Of a DNA stretch of 64,000 nucleotides, positions 34,099 to 44,960 are shown in pieces; positions within the stretch are counted from its first letter, which is position 1, and every line of letters starts with the position of its first letter. Origin of the DNA: Topomyia yanbarensis (taxonomy: Eukaryota > Arthropoda > Insecta > Diptera > Culicidae); assembly GCF_030247195.1 (NCBI RefSeq), contig NC_080672.1, forward strand, positions 351,166,413 through 351,230,412. Direction: 5' to 3'. Below the pieces are notes generated by a model. It was not told where the DNA came from and did no database searches. It worked only from the letters and a program-made list of their open reading frames with translations. Both the position numbers and the translations under genes were made by a program.

Positions 34099-36959
34099 CA
34101 GTGAGGACCCATTTTCATCAGCCCCTTGGTGAATTTTAGGCTGATAAAACAGGGACATTGACAAAATCGGCACATATATTTTTCTTTCTTTTTAAGAAAC
34201 CGACGCACAGTGGGACCAATCTAAAAAAGGTGAGACAAAACCTATTTGAGGCCTTAGATGTCATTTTAGAATCAGCATTTCTTCGTATAATATGTTCACA
34301 ATATTATTCTGCAACTTTTTAAATAGAATATTTTGTTGTTGGACTAAAGTAGAGTACCCGAGCAAAAAAAATTTTTCAAAAAATTGTTTCAGAGGGTCGA
34401 TGTCTTCGACAAAGTTGTAGAATATTATGTTTTGAATAACTTCTTCTAAAATACTACAGACATCAGACCTCAAATTTGAGGCAAAATTGTTGTTTTTTGT
34501 AAATATGATAAAAAATCAGATTTTCGATATTTTCAAGCTAAAAACCTTAATTGATTAATTTAATGTGTTCTACAAACTCTATCTTCATCAAATATCTCTG
34601 TTTTTAGGTGCACTTTTGTGCAGCCAAACTTTGGCTATTCCGATACTCTATTATTTGTAGAATAAAATTAATACTACAAAGAAACAGGGTATAGTTGGAC
34701 GCATTGTTTGGGTGACCATTCATGTACGACGGTTTATAACATAAAATGTGCTTATATTATTTTTAATTTATATACATTATTAGCTATTAACAAAATCTTA
34801 TATTTTGCACGCACTTACAAGCATGTAGAACATATTGAGTTGATCAATTAAGGTTACAATATGGAAAAGTGAAAAAAATAATATAAATTTTGAATTTAAA
34901 CTGCCAAAGAACAACGATTTCGGATTAAAAAATAAATCTACAGTATGTACAAGGTATTTTTAACAAACATGTTCGAAATTGAATATTATACAACTTTGCT
35001 GAAGTCCTCAACCATTTAAAAAAAATAGAAATGATTCAATTATATTGTGAATATTTTTCCACACACTTAGGTTCTGTCATATCTAAGGCCTCAAATAGAT
35101 ATTATTCTACTTTTATGAATTTGTAGAAATAATCATATTGGTTAAACTAAAGTAGAAATCCCGAACTAAAAAAATCAAATTTTGCTTAAATGGTTGAGGT
35201 CTTCAGCAAAGTTGTCAAATATTGTATTTGGAACAATTCTGTTGAAAATACCATTTATTTATTTTTTGAGCCGAAATCGTTGTTCTTTGGCAGCTTAAAT
35301 TCAAAATTTATATTATTTTTTTCACTTTTTCATATTGTAACCGTAATTGATCAACTAAATATGTGCTATATGCTTGTAAGTGCGTACAAAATGTAAGATT
35401 TTGTTAATAGCTAATAATGTATATAAATTAAAAATAATATAGACACATTTTATGTTATAAACCGTCGTACATGAATGGTCACCCAAACAATGCGTCCAAC
35501 TATATCCTGTTTCTATGTAGTATTAGTTTTATTCTACCGATAATAGAGTATCGGAATAGCCAAAGTTTGGCTGCACAAAACTGCACCTAAAAACATAAAT
35601 CTTTGATGAAAAATGTGTTGTATTTTAGCGTTACCTACAAGTTTGTAGAACATACTAAATTAATCAATTAAGGTTTTTAGCTTGGAAATATCGAAAATCT
35701 GATTTTTTATCATATTTACAAAAAACAACAATTTTGCCTCAAATTTGAGGTCTGATGTCTGCGGTATCTTAGAAGAAATTATTCAAAACATAATATTCTA
35801 CAACTTTGTCGAAGACATCGACCCTCTAAAACAATTTTTTGAAAAATTTTTTTTGCTCGGGTGCTCTACTTTAGTCCAACAACAAAATATTCTATTTAAA
35901 AAGTTGCAGAATAATATTGTGAACATATCATACGAAGAAATGCTGGCTCTAAAATGACATCTAAGGCCTCAAATAGGTTTTGTCCCACCTTTTTTGGATT
36001 GGTCCCACTGTGCGACGCTCTTAAAATATTCTTTAGTCCCTAGATATAGCCTCATAACCTTTCCTGACTATTTAGCATAAATTTCCTTTAAGGGGGTCTG
36101 ACAGCGCAAAATTAAAAAAAAATTGCGTATTTCGGATCGCTAAGACAAGAAAAATAGTCTCAAGAAAGGATTACTCGAATTCAACTTGGTTCATCAGCTA
36201 GAGCCGATCAAAGTACCAACTATCAATGTTCGTATGAAGCTGATAAAATCGGAGGTAGATGAAATTAGGGACTGATATTATCGGGTGCTGAATATTCACT
36301 TTGCTTCTGAAACCGAACATGTTCGTACCTGAAAGCGCTGCGTCGGGAGAACGAATGACGATGGAAACGAACCAAAAATTTCATTCATCGCAGCGGGCAT
36401 GAATTGAATTTCGTTTTCTTTCAAGTTCATGCAGCGATGTCAATTTTTTTATGCTCTGGTGCTGATAAAATCGGGTCTTAATCGTAATACAAAAAAATTA
36501 TAAGTTTCTACTTATTTCATGATTCAAATTTTTAAAATTTAAGAAAAACGAATTAGTTCAGCTCACTGAATGTAAAAGTAGACAATACAGTGAAGACCGA
36601 ATTTTCTCAGCTTCCGATTTTGTCCACCGTCGACTGTGTCTACCTCCGGTTTTGTCAGCCTTATATGAAAATATCCGTTTGATGTGCTCTAGCAGACGAA
36701 CAAAGTCAAATTTGATTAAATCCTTTCTTGAGCATATTTTTTTATCTTGAAGATGAAAAAATAAAAATTGTGCTGTAAGACCGCCTTAAAGGAAATTCAT
36801 TCTAAATAATCAGAAAAGCTTTGAGGTTATATCTGGGGAATAAAGAATGATATTATAAAAATTTCGGTTTATTGAAAAGAAATATATACCGATTTTGTCA
36901 ATGTCACCGTTTGGTCACCAAAGTTTTACCAAGGGGCTAATAAAAACGGGTTGTCACTG
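34099..36959. mobile_element. Foldback element (TA duplication) split by another transposon
   Basis: The left arm from CAGTGAGGACCCATTTTCAT is complementary to the right arm ending AAACGGGTTGTCACTG, with TA on both sides. Paired blocks include ACATTGACAAAATCGG with CCGATTTTGTCAATGT and the CTTTAAGGGGGTCTGACAGC region with its counterpart near 36776. The left arm is interrupted at 34206-36012. Without that insertion the element is about 1.05 kb. Confidence 0.85.
34206..36012. mobile_element. Transib-like non-autonomous foldback (CGACG duplication)
   Basis: Both ends read CACAGTGGGACCAATC inward and the arms are complementary for hundreds of bases. Paired blocks include GCCTTAGATGTCATTTTAGA with its complement at 35950, and GAATATTTTGTTGTTGGACT with its complement at 35872. 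CGACG flanks both ends exactly (34201-34205 and 36013-36017). ACAAAACCT follows the heptamer CACAGTG after 22 bp at both ends. Transib elements are known for 5-bp GC-rich duplications and CAC-initial ends that resemble RAG signals. No transposase is present. Confidence 0.85.
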
Positions 36960-37248
36960 TATTAAAAAAGTTTTAAAATGAATAGAAGAAATTAAGTTGA
37001 GTTCAATTAACAAATTGAAGAGAATTACTAAATGAAATGAATAAAATGAATAAAACGAATAAAATGAATAAAATGAACAAAACAAATAAAATGAACAAAA
37101 TGAATAAAATCAATAAAATTAAAAAAATGAATATAATGAAAATATGAATAAAATGAATAAAATTTAAAAAATGAATATAATAAAAAAATGAATAAAATGA
37201 ATAAAATGGAAAAAATGAATAAAATGAATAAAATGAATAAAATTAATA

Positions 37249-37345
37249 GGGGTGGGCATATCATAGTTGGCAAATCGATTGCCTGGAACGCAGCTCAGCT
37301 TGGTTCTATTCCCAACCCCGGGTAAAGGTTTAGAATTTTTCTATG
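37249..37345 (+). mobile_element. Truncated SINE (tRNA head only)
   Basis: GGGGTGGGCATATCATAGTT, GGCAAATCGATTGCC and a decayed B box TTGGTTCTATTCC, then only a short piece of body. It lies inside the AATAAAATG array. Confidence 0.8.
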
Positions 37346-38297
37346 AAATAAATAAAATAAACAAAATATATATATAATAAAGAAAATGAATAAAATAAAT
37401 AAAGTACAGAAAAGGAACAATATATGTAAAATAAAACACAAATAAAAAAAAAATGAATATAATAAATATAAAAAAAAAACATAAAATAAATAAAATATCC
37501 TCTCTACGGGGTGGTTCAGAAGGCCATCTTTTAATTTTTTTTCATTTGAATTATGTTTATCTATGAAATCTTTATTGGAGAAACTAATTAAGAAGCAAAA
37601 AAATTAAAAATTAGATCTGGTTAGTCACAGCTGTCGATTGATGCATCATGTTTTTTTGCTGTGGTTTGTGCAATCGTGTTCACAGACGCAAGCCTCTGAA
37701 CAGTGGTTGATGGATAGGGAGTCTAAATAGCCCCGTACACTCATTTCGCTAAAAAATGGTGAGCATCTTGAAAATTTCTGTGTTTTTACCCAATCCAAAA
37801 TCATTCTATAAAACGGGAGCCTGAAGCTTTCCAAAACACTTACCTGATATTTTTTCCACTTTTATTTGTTACTTTAATCACGGTTTTAGCATAATAATGA
37901 ATTTTTTTTAGCATGGCAAAAAAATGAAACACGTTTCATCTTCTCTCTAAAAAAACTAAAAAATCCGATTCAGATGTCAAAATTAATGTTTTCGAATAGC
38001 GGTTCCACGAATATGGAAGACAGTCAGAAAGTCGTACGATTTTCTGAGAAATTGAGGGGGTCTGAATTACCCTCGCGGTCCTACATGCCCTGGGTTCCCC
38101 TACAATAAATAAAATAAATAAAGTAAATAAAATAAATAAAATGAATAAAATAAACAAAATAAATAAAATATATAAAATAAATGAAATTAAATAAATTAAA
38201 TTAATAATCCAAATAAAATAAATCAAATTGTTAAAATCAATAAAAAAATAAATGAATAAAATAAATGCGATGAATAGTATTGAATAATGTTAAACAC

Positions 38298-38382
38298 TTT
38301 TACCGTTGTCTTCCGTTTTAATTCCACTATGAGCATCATAGTGACGCTCATAGTGGAATTAAAACGGAAGACAACGGTAAAA
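38298..38382. repeat. Perfect 37-bp hairpin
   Basis: 38298-38334 (from TTTTACCGTTGTCTTCCG to CCACTATGAGC) is perfectly complementary to 38346-38382, with an 11-nt loop (ATCATAGTGAC). Weaker pairing extends outward (AATGTTAAAC with GTTTAATATAACATT). The arm sequence is unrelated to the surrounding array. It could be a young palindromic insertion or a hairpin RNA source. Confidence 0.92.
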
Positions 38383-39005
38383 TTGTTTAATATAACATTC
38401 TACTAAGTCGCTCAAAAACAGTGCTTTTGTTAATGGATTGAATAATGAATAGACAGGAGAAAAGAATAAATAGAACAAAATGAATTTAATTATTAAAATG
38501 AAAAATTCAACAATCTTAAAAAGTTGTAAAACAATAGAATAAATTAAATTGCGACAAATTTATAATTTGGAAGAAACGAATAAAATGAATGACTAAAAAA
38601 ATAATCAGATTAATAAAATGAAGAAACTGAACAAAATGTAAGAACTAGAAAAAACAAATGCAACGCGTAAAATTAAAACAATGAATAAAATAAGTTTAAT
38701 GAATGATTTCAATAAAAGGCATGAAATGGATAAACTGATCCGAATGAATTCAAAGAATACACGACTAAAATATGGAATAGGAATAAAATGATTTAAATTA
38801 TCAAAATTAATAAGGTGAATAACTGAATGAAATATTTGATTAAAATGAAAAGGTCATACATTTAAACATCAAAAATCAATAAAATAAACAAAATGAATAA
38901 AGTCCATGAAACTGGAAAAAGTTATATGAAATTTACCACAAAAATGATTTAAATGAAATTAATGAATAAAACAAATTAGACGAATTATATGACCATTGTT
39001 TCAGA

Positions 39006-39346
39006 AAGTTCTGAAATGCTTGTAAAAATCCCAATGTTTGCAAAATAATTAGTTGATATACAATGCACTTTCTAGTGTTTCCATTCTCTTCTGTTATTTC
39101 CTTTTCGATTTCGTTTCTCTTTTCTTTACGGCGTCGAATAAAATTATCCAGTGTTTCTACTTTATTGAGTGACCTTTTCGGTCACACATTTCCAAACAAT
39201 TTTATTTTTTGCTTTAAATGTCCGACAAATACAAATAGGTGACTTTTGCACAGAATAAAATTTTCATTTCCAATATTTTAACTCGTATTTGGAAATAGTA
39301 AATTGTAGTTCGTGAGCGGATTTGTACGATTATAGATTTGTCCATA
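39006..39346. other. Spacer, no feature seen
   Basis: AT-rich unique DNA between the array and the next MITE. Confidence 0.35.
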
Positions 39347-39547
39347 AGGGATCATTCATAAATTACGTAACGCAAAAATTGCCCAAAATTGATCCCTCTT
39401 CCCCATGTAACAAAATTTCTGTATCTCCCTCCCGTATTACGTAAACAAATTCTTTGATTTTTTTTTCTTCAGTAAAACATGTTACGTCACGTTCTAGCTT
39501 GCTCCACCTCTTTCATAAAAGCGTGACATAATTTATGAATGGTCCCT
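39347..39547. mobile_element. MITE with GGG(A/C)CATTCATAAATTA-type ends
   Basis: The left AGGGATCATTCATAAATTAC and right ATTTATGAATGGTCCCT ends are complementary with few mismatches over 27 bp. TAA flanks the GGG/CCC termini on both sides. A 3-bp TWA duplication and GGG-initial ends fit PIF/Harbinger-type MITEs (inference). Confidence 0.85.
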
Positions 39548-39954
39548 AACTTTGTTAAAAAGGTAGGTTGTAGAAGCTGTGTAATTAAGTAATTAATTAT
39601 CTGTTCTGTCTAAATACTTAATTTGTTAATATCTAAAAAATGCTTTTAAAAATGTCAGGAAGTGCGAAAAAGTCATTTTATGCAGTCTAGAGGCAAACCA
39701 GTAATATGTGGAATATTGTATTTTTAGATTGAACAGAGATTCTTCAATACCTACGTAAAACATTTCATTTTTTTTGGTTGAATATTTCAAGAGATATCTG
39801 TGTTTTCAGATGTCCAGATTTTGTCGCGCACAAGCCTCAATTGACTACGAAGGACTAAGCCGACCGAGAGGCTAGTGAAACAGTGGCGTAGTGGTGACCA
39901 ATTTAAAATAAAAAAATATTTAATTTTTAATATTTAAATAATAATTTTGGAAGT
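39548..39954. other. Spacer, no feature seen
   Basis: AT-rich. A short GC-richer phrase (CTAAGCCGACCGAGAGGC) occurs near 39857. Confidence 0.35.
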
Positions 39955-40130
39955 ACTACGATGGGATGCATATGAAAGACGGAATGCGGAGACGGCGTAT
40001 GAACAACGAATTGCAACAGTAGCTTGGAGAACCACCCATGGTTCGCTCTGCGAAATTTGGGTGGCTGCATGTTTTCAGAATGGTGAACAACTCGGTAAAA
40101 TGGCTCTAGAAACTAATCGTTCTCAACACG
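39955..40130 (+). pseudogene. C-terminal remnant of an RTE-type LINE ORF2
   Basis: One frame reads MRRRRMNNELQQ, stop, LGEPPMVRSAKFGWLHVFRMVNNSVKW. This matches the usual end of RTE-type ORF2 proteins (ELxxLLGEPxIVxxxKxGRLRWAGHVxRM). The in-frame TAG at about 40019 and the altered GHVxRM motif mark it as dead. Boundaries are approximate. Confidence 0.7.
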
Positions 40131-40655
40131 TTGCATTCAAAATCACTAAGAACGCGTTGATCTTCCGCCAGCATGATCCAGGTTTCTTGAGCGATTTGTA
40201 GAAGATTAACTTCATTCGGTGTCGTACCTTCGTCGATCGAAGGGTTTTTCGAAGCCCAAAGTACACCCAAAATCCGACGGGTATGTTTCTATTACTTTTG
40301 GGTAAGATTCTATTGTCTTTTCGGTAACAGACCACCCAATTGAGCATTGAGGTATTAAACTCATATTCCCGCAAAGGCAGTAAACGGTGGAATGACGAAT
40401 TTCGGTTGCTGTTCATGTATGTGCATCACACAAAAAACGCTTTTTCAGTATGTGTCAACCTCGGTTCTGTTCGCATGTAGGATAATTAGGTCGATTTCTA
40501 TGATAGTATTAGTACAGAGTAAAACCAACCGGAATCCTGGCGGATATCCAACCAAATTCAGGCTGGAATCTGGCCCAATATTGGCAGAAACCAGCCGGAA
40601 TTACGGATTTTTACTGGGTAGGTTGAATAGCGAAAAAAAAAATTTAGGCAGTTTC
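40131..40655. other. Spacer, no feature seen
   Basis: Unique sequence with no recognised element or exon. Confidence 0.35.
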
Positions 40656-40885
40656 CGGATCCGGCCTAGTTGCCAGATGCGGTACAGTTCCCGATCCGGA
40701 CCAGTTTCCAAGTCCGGACCAGTTCCCGGATCTGGGCCAGTAACCGGATTCTGACCAGTACCCAGATCCGGATCTGGACCAGTACCCGGATCTAGTCCAT
40801 CCCCTTTCCAAGTCCGGTCCTGAACCAGGCCCAGACTTGGTGCTAAGATCCAGACAAGTGTCTGGATCTGGACCCTCGGTTCGGA
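40656..40885 (-). repeat. GC-rich minisatellite (~20-24 bp unit)
   Basis: Variants of CCGGATCTGGACCAGTACC repeat about ten times with drift (GATCCGGACCAGTTTCCAAG, GTCCGGACCAGTTCCCGG, CCGGATCTGGGCCAGTAACC). The unit gives Gly-Pro-Asp and Arg-Ser-Gly-Tyr-Trp repeats in two minus-strand frames, which I regard as repeat read-through rather than a gene. Confidence 0.8.
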
Positions 40886-41167
40886 TACGTGGATCCAAAC
40901 CATAGGTCTTGCTTTCCGTACATGACGGGAAGGACTATTCATGTTTTGTGCAGTCGCTACCTTCCTGTTAACGTCCGTGATAGAAAAGAAATTTCAATTC
41001 ACCGGCCGAGGTACCCCACCACTATTCTGAGTCGTTTTTTTCTGACTGTTTTGAAGCTAGCCGATTGTGAGCCGATCTTGGATCATTTTTGTTGTTTTAG
41101 TGGCGCAAACTTAGGGCTGCCAATACGGAATGTGTCGTGTAGAAAAATCGAACCTCGTCTTTATCCA

Positions 41168-41968
41168 GTAGATACAGAACACTAGATTAGGATTGTCGCT
41201 GGTGTTCCCATTGTTTTCGCCTCGGAACATGTTTGTTTTGCTTCCGGTATATATCTGTCAAAGTATCGAAAGTCTCTCTAGTAAAAGTCTTTGGTCCGCG
41301 CTTTTGGTACACGTAGAAAAATATGGCCTGCTTTTAACCACAAACCGTTTAGTTGAACTTCAAATTGAGTTTGCCTATTTTTCATTTCAGTCTCGTTTTT
41401 TCTGCTGTGATTTTTATGCATTCAAGACCGAAAACGTCCAATGCATAAAATTTGCAACAGAATAAACGAGAGGCTAACAGAAAAATGATGTGATATCTGC
41501 TATGTAACAAATTTCTATGTGGCATACTACTATAATTTCACTAATTTTCACATGATATCTATGCCTGACAGGTAATTTTTATCTGCTACTACAAATTAAA
41601 AAAAAATATATGTGAAATCAATATATTCAATATAACGAATTTTCTCGGTGTAAATTTTCGACTGTTAATGTTATGAAATGAAAGAGTTTGTATATACCGC
41701 ACAAGGAAATGAAAATTTATCAAAATTCAGTAGAAGTTTAGACAATTTGTGTATTCTAATTAGTGAAAACACATTAGCCAAGAATGGCCATTGTTTTGCT
41801 GGCTAAAAAAAACGAAAATGATTAGTCGCTATGAAACGACGATAGAGGATTATTTTTTTTCTTTTTTTTATTTGACCCATTTGACAGGTATATCCCGGAA
41901 TCAAAACAATGATGTTCGTACCACTGATGCCAGCGACAATCCTAATCTAGTGTTCTGTATCTACTCTT
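41168..41968. mobile_element. TIR/foldback element (~0.8 kb)
   Basis: AGTAGATACAGAACACTAGA and TTAGGATTGTCGCTGG at the left are repeated inverted at the right (CCAGCGACAATCCTAA, TCTAGTGTTCTGTATCTACT): about 36 bp, nearly perfect. A second inner pair (GTATATATCTGTC with GACAGGTATAT) supports a foldback layout. No transposase. Confidence 0.82.
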
Positions 41969-42745
41969 TATCCCCATTGTGTTTACTTCGCTTGAAGCGC
42001 AATACAATGAAAAGCGAAGCAAGACGGATACAGGTGTGCACATTTTTTTCTGTGTGTGAGTGGGGTTGTCATTTTTCATTGATGAAGCCGAAAAAACAAG
42101 AGGATATGAAGAAGAAAAGCACAAAAAGTTGACGTAGCGGGCCCTTCTGTTGCCATAAGTTTTGTTTCGGTTCGGTCATAGTTAATTTAATCGGTTTTTT
42201 CGAGGTAAAAAGTGTCCATAAGTGTACTAATCGATAGATCCGAAGTAAAGCTCGGCATTTTCTCACTTTTCATCGTGCGCCAAAGAATCAGGATGCTCGT
42301 TCGGATGTTGATGTTTACTTCAAGGGCCCCGGCCGCCATGCTTAATTTTGCAAGTATAATGCTAATACACTCAAAAGTGTCAAATGTTCCCACCTTTCTC
42401 TCCATCTTGCAAGCGAAGTGCTACACACTTCCAGACAATCCGACGCGTTAATATTTATTGAATAAAAATTGATGAAACATGAGTGCGACGCAGAGAAGAT
42501 TTGAATGTGTTGGTATTGCCGTTTTGGGGATTTTTTGTTGGGACCGTTTTAGCATGAAACGTCTTGCTATTAGAGCAATTTTTTCTTATTACCGTAAATG
42601 TATTACGGCCGAGTTTTGGGTGTAACAACGTTCACCTGCTAGAATACTTTTCTAAATTTCTCTGTTGGTGTCATTATTGGCGGTCATTAGTGAGCCCAAA
42701 TACACGAGCTCACCCAGTAAACGAAATGGCGACTAGGCGGGTTAA
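41969..42745. other. Unique DNA, partly GC-rich
   Basis: 42200-42450 is non-repetitive with GGGCCCCGGCCGCCATG near 42325. Frames on both strands (up to about 80 codons) have no recognisable domain. Confidence 0.35.
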
Positions 42746-43321
42746 AACATGCCGATGAGTGGTAGGCTATTGAAACATTGTTCTAGGCTACCCGCTGTAA
42801 CTCGCCAACAATCCGCCCTAATTGTGTGGGTATCAACCAACTCGATATCATCGGCATCGCTTCAACCGTCAGTCGGATGTACGCTCCCACCATCGTCTCA
42901 AGATTGTGTGCCACAATATTGACGTTACCGGCGAAGCTAAAAAGCTGAGCAGACTTCCGGAAAACGGCGTCAATCTTAGCTCTTATTATCACACCTTACC
43001 GTAGCCCTTTCCGAGTTTCAAAAGGACTCAAAAGTATTTCTAATACTCATCACATATCACTCGATCTATTTTCGCTGGTCCGGAAATCCGTATTTGGGCG
43101 TTATATGCTAGTTTTCTCAACGATCTCGCTTGCTAACTGTGATTCAGCAATATGATTGCTCGATAACTATTTGCAGCAATCCCGCTTAACACCCTTTTTA
43201 AAGATGGGACATACTACTTCCTCCATCCAATCTTCCAGTAAGATCTGTTTCTCCCAGATCTTTAAATCCACCTAGTAGAGCACTCTACACAACGCCTCTC
43301 TTCCGTCTTTTAGCAGCTCAC

Positions 43322-43339
43322 ATTTATTTATTTATCTAC

Positions 43340-43371
<32 letters not shown>

Positions 43372-44161
43372 TAATTTAATTCAACGGGCCTCTTATGGTC
43401 TGATTGAAAATTGCTTAAAATTAGGATACAAACAAACAGTATTTATCGACATCAGATAGTAACAATTACATCAATATAAGGCGCATAATTAAATAATAAT
43501 AATCACAGCACAGACAAGCGTACATATAAACAAAAAAAATAAAAGCATATAGATAATTCAACATTTTCATCAAATTCTTTGAGGAATAATATTCACTGCG
43601 AAGATTAAGGTAGCATAGCTTCAGAGGTCCTAGGTTCCTGGTCTCCATGTTTCATTGTGCTGGTCGATAAATTCGCGGTATTTCACTCCCACCCATGGCC
43701 AAGACGTTGTTTGTAAAGCGATTTGTTTCCATTTTTCATTTATTGTCACTTTAAACGAAGCGTAATTTAACTTGCTGCAATCTTTCCATTTCGGTACTAA
43801 TTTCTTTGTTTTAACTTCGTCCGGTGAATCAAGGCCTAATGAGCGAGTGACAAGAAGAGATATTTCACTCTCCGTAACGCGTCCGTCAATGTTCGTAAGA
43901 AAAAGTGCGAATGCATTATCATTTTCCCAGACTGTGTGTTCAATGCTATTTGAATCCGTATACTATTTGGTCCCGTCCAACAGTTTCGGTGTGGATAATG
44001 GCGTCGAATGATGTGGATGCTGGTTTAATCGTTCGATGTACGGAACAACCGTTGACAGTGTATTCAAAATTCCAGCGACTTCGACTTTGAGATAATTTAA
44101 TTCATGCTCAATATGCATCGGTCCATTTTTCACTGACTCAGGTACAGGTACTGCCATTGTG
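43322..44161 (-). mobile_element. ORF1-only 'half-LINE' insertion
   Basis: An 840-bp insert within the RTE remnant, same strand, flanked by TCAC on both sides (43318-43321 and 44162-44165; GTGA on the minus strand). It consists of an ORF1-type reading frame, a 3' UTR of about 300 bp with AGACCATAAGAGGCCCG, and an (AAATA)n tail. No ORF2 sequence is present between ORF1 and the tail. It is either 5'-truncated with ORF2 deleted, or a non-autonomous family mobilised by another LINE's enzyme, like mammalian HAL1. Confidence 0.82.
43630..44157 (-). pseudogene. LINE ORF1-like protein with one internal stop
   Basis: The frame starts MAVPVPESVKNG at ATG 44157, only five bases from the 5' end of the insert, and runs 175 codons to TAG at 43630. 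It is open except for TAG at 43963-43965 (codon 65). Residues about 15-45 look like a coiled coil (EHELNYLKVEVAGILNTL). Residues about 75-175 (VWENDNAFALFLTNIDG, then KLNYASFKVTINEKW, WPWVGVKYREFIDQH) have the look of the C-terminal RNA-binding half of CR1/L2-type ORF1 proteins. The remaining openness suggests recent activity or recent origin. Confidence 0.75.
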
Positions 44162-44960
44162 TCACGCAGTTGATCATTGCCAGCGGTTTTATCAGTTCTC
44201 AACCCGCCGATCACCTCATGAATCTTCGGTAGATCTTGCGCTGCGAATCTGTTGTCGGCTGCGCATGTCCCCAGACTGATTTTTGCGATACTCTCGTCGT
44301 CTACTGCTATTTCGATGTTCGTCATAATACACTTATCGATCAGTTCACACTCGGTCGTGAGAAGGTCTCCATTAGTATCTCTTCATATGCCAGCCTGTGG
44401 CACATACCCTTTGCTTGAGCGATTTTCCTACTCGTAGAATTTTCATAACTCTATACAGATGCTCCATCGCCTATCTTTCTGTAGGCGATTTCGAATCTAT
44501 ATTCGCACTGTGGAAGGTGCGCACATTTGTGATATTGGAGAAAAATTTTCCGTTCATTAGAACGTGGTCGATTTGGTTATAAATTTGTTTATCAGGTGAT
44601 CTCAGGGGCGAGGTTCATGTCGCTGATGACGAGCTTCACTTTCTGCCGCGGGCTCCAAATGCGCGTAAAAGGTATTTCTCGTTCTCGGGTTACGCTTCGT
44701 GAGGGCAGTGCACGTTAACGATGCTGTAGTTGTAGAAAAGGCCTTTGATCCACACACCTCCTTTCTCTGATCGTCTGGTACTTGATTAGGTGTTGATACA
44801 TCTTTCCCAGCACTACAAAGCTGATTCCCAACTTGTTTGTTGTGCCGTCGCTCTAGTAGAATGTAACCGCGCGATGCCCGCTTTTCCACACACTCTGTCC
44901 TGCCAAGCAAAGTTCCTACAATGCTACATCTTTGAAGTTGCGAGTTTTCAGCTCATTGTG

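Larger units (their letters stand above)
36965..39005 (+). repeat. Degenerate AATAAAATGAAT-type tandem array
   Basis: The core 37030-37250 has a 10-bp rhythm (GAATAAAATGAATAAAATGA). 38100-38270 repeats (AAATAAAT)n, and diverged copies persist to about 39000. It is interrupted by a SINE head at 37249, a unique piece at 37500-38100 and a perfect hairpin at 38298. Hydrophobic minus-strand frames (IHFIHFI-type) are read-throughs of the repeat. Confidence 0.8.
42750..44960 (-). pseudogene. Decayed RTE-type LINE ORF2 (JAM1-like)
   Basis: Pieces appear in the correct 5' to 3' order on the minus strand. 44960-44600 is endonuclease (one frame gives IKGLFYNYSIVNVHCPHE, typical of RTE elements, plus GTTNKLGISFVVLG). 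44330-44166 reads RFAAQDLPKIHEVIGGLRTD and KTAGNDQL, the linker before the reverse transcriptase. 43321-43070 continues REALCRVLY, stop, VDLKIW and WMEEVVCPIFKKGVKRDCCK. 42990-42860 holds FSFAGNVNIVAHNLETM, where FADD has decayed to FAGN. Several stops and frameshifts make it non-functional. A younger element (43322-44161) interrupts it between KTAGNDQL and the following RELLKDG. The clade is called from motifs, without a database search. Confidence 0.8.

Noticed and set aside
37028..37273. IHFIHFI-type repetitive protein on the minus strand, and the similar frame at 37936-38226
   Set aside because: Direct read-through of the AATAAAATG array, with no start context or domain.
40601..40942. Two Gly-Pro-Asp / Ser-Gly-Tyr-Trp repeat proteins on the minus strand
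   Set aside because: Overlapping frames of a minisatellite; no signal peptide, splice sites or promoter.
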